Shown piece after piece: positions 61,844 to 64,000 of a DNA stretch of 64,000 nt (position 1 is the first letter of the stretch; every line of letters begins with the position of its first letter). Below the pieces are notes generated by a model. It had not been told where the DNA came from. It did no database searches and saw only the letters and a list, made by a program, of their open reading frames with translations. The position numbers and the translations under genes were made by a program. The DNA is from Pseudarthrobacter sp. fls2-241-R2A-127 (GTDB taxonomy: Bacteria; Actinomycetota; Actinomycetes; Actinomycetales; Micrococcaceae): the NCBI RefSeq assembly GCF_030209355.1, contig NZ_JARVSF010000008.1, forward strand, positions 310,001 through 374,000. The letters run 5' to 3'.

Positions 61844-62926
61844 TCACCCTCCAAAGCGGAGGATGACCGCCAGGCTGATCAGGGCGAGGACACCGGCGAG
61901 CAGCATGCCTGCCCGCGGGTTGCCGAAGTTGAGCGTCCAGCCCAGGCCGAAACGGCGCGGCACCATGAGCGCGTGGTCCTCACGGTTGATGTACAGGAGG
62001 CCGCCGCGCCAGAACTTGTCATCGTCCCGGTGGGTCAAGCCGGTTTCCCGGGCGGTCCCTTGGGGTTCGCGGTTGTACCGGGCGAGGACAACCATGGCCA
62101 GTCCAACGCCGGCCAGCACCGGGACCACCACCACCACCGCAGCCCAGTGCGCCCTGGTTCCGGTCCACATCAGCAGTGACGAGCCCATCATCCCCAGCGC
62201 GATCATGCCGGCCAGGCCGAGCAGGGCCCGTGCCCCGAGCGAGGCGTACTGCCGGTGCCAGCGCGCCGAGGCCTGCGGGTGCGCGGGGTCGAGGTCGGCC
62301 CGGCCACGGAGGATGCCCGCTGCGATGACGGACAGCAGCAGGGTGACGATGACCTGGACAATAACCAGGGAAAAGGCAGTCCCGAACGACTTCGGCGCCA
62401 GCCGGTCGGCCTGGCCGCCGGCTCCGTAGTGCACAGCCAGCAGGGCCGGCATCGAAGGATATTCGACGACGCCGATCGCCCCGGTCGCCACCGTCACCGT
62501 GACCGGGAAGGCCAACCACAGCCAGGGAAACCGGGGCGGGTCCGACCGGAGGCCGGTATCGACGGCGATGCCTTGGTGAAGGCCGCCATACCAGTTCCCG
62601 GCAGCCTTGGCAGCGCGGATTTCCTGGTTGGCAAGGAAGAAGCAGCCGTACCAGGCGCCAAGGAGCAGCAGCACCGAGACGGGCAGCAGGAACGTGGCGC
62701 CTGTGGCGGCGAAGGTGCCCGCTCCGGCCACGGCGGTGAGTACTCCGCTGAGCAGCACCCTCCACCGCTAGCGCCTGGACTGGGCCACCACCACCGGATC
62801 ACCAACGTGCCCATCCGGCACCCGCACGCCGAAAGGGACCGTGGGGCTGGTGATGGACGGCAGCACCAGCGCCAGGAGGAGCACCAGCGCCAAGAGAACG
62901 GAACTCAGGATAATACCGGGGGTCAT
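61844..62926 (-). pseudogene. DUF1648/DUF5808 membrane protein interrupted by an in-frame amber codon
   Basis: The frame from ATG 62926 to the stop at 61844 would encode 360 residues of a multi-helix membrane protein. It begins with a hydrophobic helix and the DUF1648-like ITSPTVPFGVRVPDGH, and ends with the DUF5808 segment FWRGGLLYINREDHALMVPRRFGLGWTLNFG. A TAG at 62768-62770 interrupts it at codon 53, after VVVAQSRR, where related proteins continue with Y-R-W-R. A TAC to TAG change would explain it. Restart at GTG 62758 could yield a protein lacking the first helix. ATG at 62926 overlaps the GntR stop by four bases, so it was the second gene of that operon. Confidence 0.78.
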
Positions 62927-63315
62927 GGCAAATCCTTGCTGGGCGGGGTTTGGAAGGATGCAAGCATGGACTGGCAGGCGTCCAGGACGTCGTCCGCGGG
63001 GACTCCCCTGGCGATGGCTTCGGCCAGCAGGGTTCGCGCCTTTGCCGACCACTCCGCGTGGAATAGCGGGTCCACTGGCGCCGCCGCCACCACCGCCCCG
63101 GTCTTGCGGTTGAGCCGGATGAGGCCCTGTTGGCGCAGCAAGGCATACGCCTTGTTGACCGTGTGGAAATTGATCCCGAAATCGGCGGCCAAGGCGCGCG
63201 TGGCAGGAAGAGTACTGCCCTCCACCAGTCGGCCCTCGGCTATTTCTTCCGTAATCCGGTCCCGAAGCTGCAGGTAGAGCGGTATGTCGCTGGTGAGATC
63301 AAGCGCCAGAATCAT
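62923..63315 (-). CDS. GntR-family transcriptional regulator (YtrA-like)
   Basis: A 130-residue regulator with a winged helix-turn-helix in residues 8-80 (PLYLQLRDRITEEIAEGRL then LAADFGINFHTVNKAYALL) and a short helical tail. It is coupled to the downstream membrane protein gene, a pairing common for this subgroup. AGAGGTGC precedes the ATG at 63315. A perfect palindrome overlaps its promoter, so it probably represses itself. Confidence 0.9.
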   Translation of the reverse strand: MILALDLTSDIPLYLQLRDRITEEIAEGRLVEGSTLPATRALAADFGINFHTVNKAYALLRQQGLIRLNRKTGAVVAAAPVDPLFHAEWSAKARTLLAEAIARGVPADDVLDACQSMLASFQTPPSKDLP

Positions 63316-63337
63316 GCTGCACCTCTTTATGCCATCT

Positions 63338-63366
63338 GTTATAGATCTATAGCCTCCGGGACGCAA
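63338..63366 (-). promoter_or_regulatory. GntR operon promoter with overlapping palindromic operator
   Basis: Minus strand TTGCGT (63361-63366), 17-base spacer, TATAAC (63338-63343). TATAGATCTATA (63340-63351), a perfect 12-base palindrome, overlaps the -10. This is a natural site for autoregulation by the GntR protein. The rest of the gap 63367-63621 has no gene; it contains a small TTGGGC-n3-GCCCAA dyad at 63483-63497. Confidence 0.65.
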
Positions 63367-63621
63367 CAGGTCGGCCGCATGGCACGATGGCGGCCAGTGC
63401 AGCCCGCCGGCCAAAGCCAGGCCCCGCCGTCGGCCTCCCCATTTCCGTTGCCGCAGGCAAATATCAGCCCAGCTCTGGACTCTTGGGCGGGGCCCAATCA
63501 GACTGTCTACAACAGCTGGCCGGGCGCGCCGACGGCAAGTGGGAAATTCAGCGGCACATGGACGGCTGTATTTATTGGGGTTTTACCGTGATGCCGGTTC
63601 CGCGGCATCGAAAGGACCTGG

Positions 63622-64000
63622 TCATGCCGGACTTCACCGCATTCTTCCCGCTTATCGCCACAATTTTGGGGGTGCTTGTTGCCGTCGGCTTTATTTGGGT
63701 GGCAACCAAACTGATGTGGAAGGTGGCCGAACCCAACGAGGCCCTGATCATTTCCGGGCTCACCCGCGGAACCCTCGAAACACGCGAAGGAATGGATTTC
63801 AAGATCGTCACCGGCAAGGGCGCCCTGGTGCTGCCCGGCCTCCAGACGGTGCGGCCCCTGTCGCTCACACTGAACGAAACCGAGCTCAAGGTGTCCTGCG
63901 TTACCTCCCAGGGCATCCAGGTAATTGTGGAGGGCGTTGTTATATACAAGATCGGGGACGCTCCGCCGTTTATTGCCAATGCCGCCCGGCGCTTCCTGGG
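63622..64000 (+). CDS. flotillin/SPFH-domain membrane protein, 3' part cut by the window edge
   Basis: The first 126 codons of a flotillin-like protein. One N-terminal membrane helix (about residues 6-28, LIATILGVLVAVGFIWVA) is followed by the start of the SPFH domain: VAEPNEALIISG, then ALVLPGLQTVRPLSLTLNETELKVSCVTSQGIQVIVEGVVIYKIGD. Flotillins scaffold membrane microdomains. AAGGA lies upstream of the ATG. The coiled-coil second half lies beyond the window. Confidence 0.9.

Overview
The window is high-GC DNA from a free-living actinobacterium, most likely Arthrobacter or Pseudarthrobacter (Micrococcaceae). The evidence is protein-level resemblance to that group, the CoaE-GrpB fusion, the DUF3516 helicase, frequent GTG starts, and many start codons lying 6-7 bases behind a TAnnnT -10 element, as in leaderless actinobacterial mRNAs. 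I see no tRNA, rRNA, CRISPR array, insertion sequence or prophage. It reads as chromosomal backbone with accessory operons.

Layout. 1-9 kb (minus): a partial acyltransferase, a HAD phosphatase and uvrA with a LexA box, preceded by a heterodimeric ABC exporter operon with its GntR regulator and a Tam-like methyltransferase. 9-13.6 kb (plus): DUF3516 helicase, GNAT and proline iminopeptidase. 13.6-16.2 kb: an MFS transporter and terC, the latter behind a yybP-ykoY manganese riboswitch. 16.2-17.7 kb: an orphan sugar-binding lipoprotein with a strong promoter and LacI-type operator. 17.8-31 kb: uvrB, coaE, an IMPACT protein, a GNAT gene broken by an amber codon, rpsA, an Eis-like acetyltransferase, polA, a thioesterase, a RibD-like reductase and a Pit phosphate transporter. 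31-38.8 kb: VOC protein, YciO, LigD-type polymerase, hydrolase, HrpB and two small membrane proteins. 38.8-42.5 kb: flavin reductase, stand-alone 5'-3' exonuclease, and a fusion of GTP cyclohydrolase II to a flavin-dependent monooxygenase. 42.7-45 kb: BNR-repeat protein and TIM-barrel isomerase. 45.2-52.2 kb: a six-gene formate dehydrogenase operon that contains its own cytochrome b. 52.2-58.9 kb (minus): VWA/AAA pair, SGNH hydrolase, DUF1206 protein and a pseudo-beta-lactamase lipoprotein. 58.9-61.8 kb: a subtilase and an alpha/beta hydrolase. 61.8-64 kb: a GntR/DUF1648 pair whose membrane gene carries an in-frame amber codon, then the start of a flotillin.

The most unusual content is the RibA-monooxygenase fusion near a flavin reductase, which suggests local coupling of riboflavin synthesis to a reduced-flavin-dependent oxygenase. 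Next is the formate dehydrogenase operon, which couples a cysteine-type, Tat-less catalytic subunit to both NrfD and a bc1-like cytochrome b. DNA repair is heavily represented (uvrA, uvrB, polA, a second FEN nuclease, a LigD polymerase), and uvrA carries a visible SOS box.
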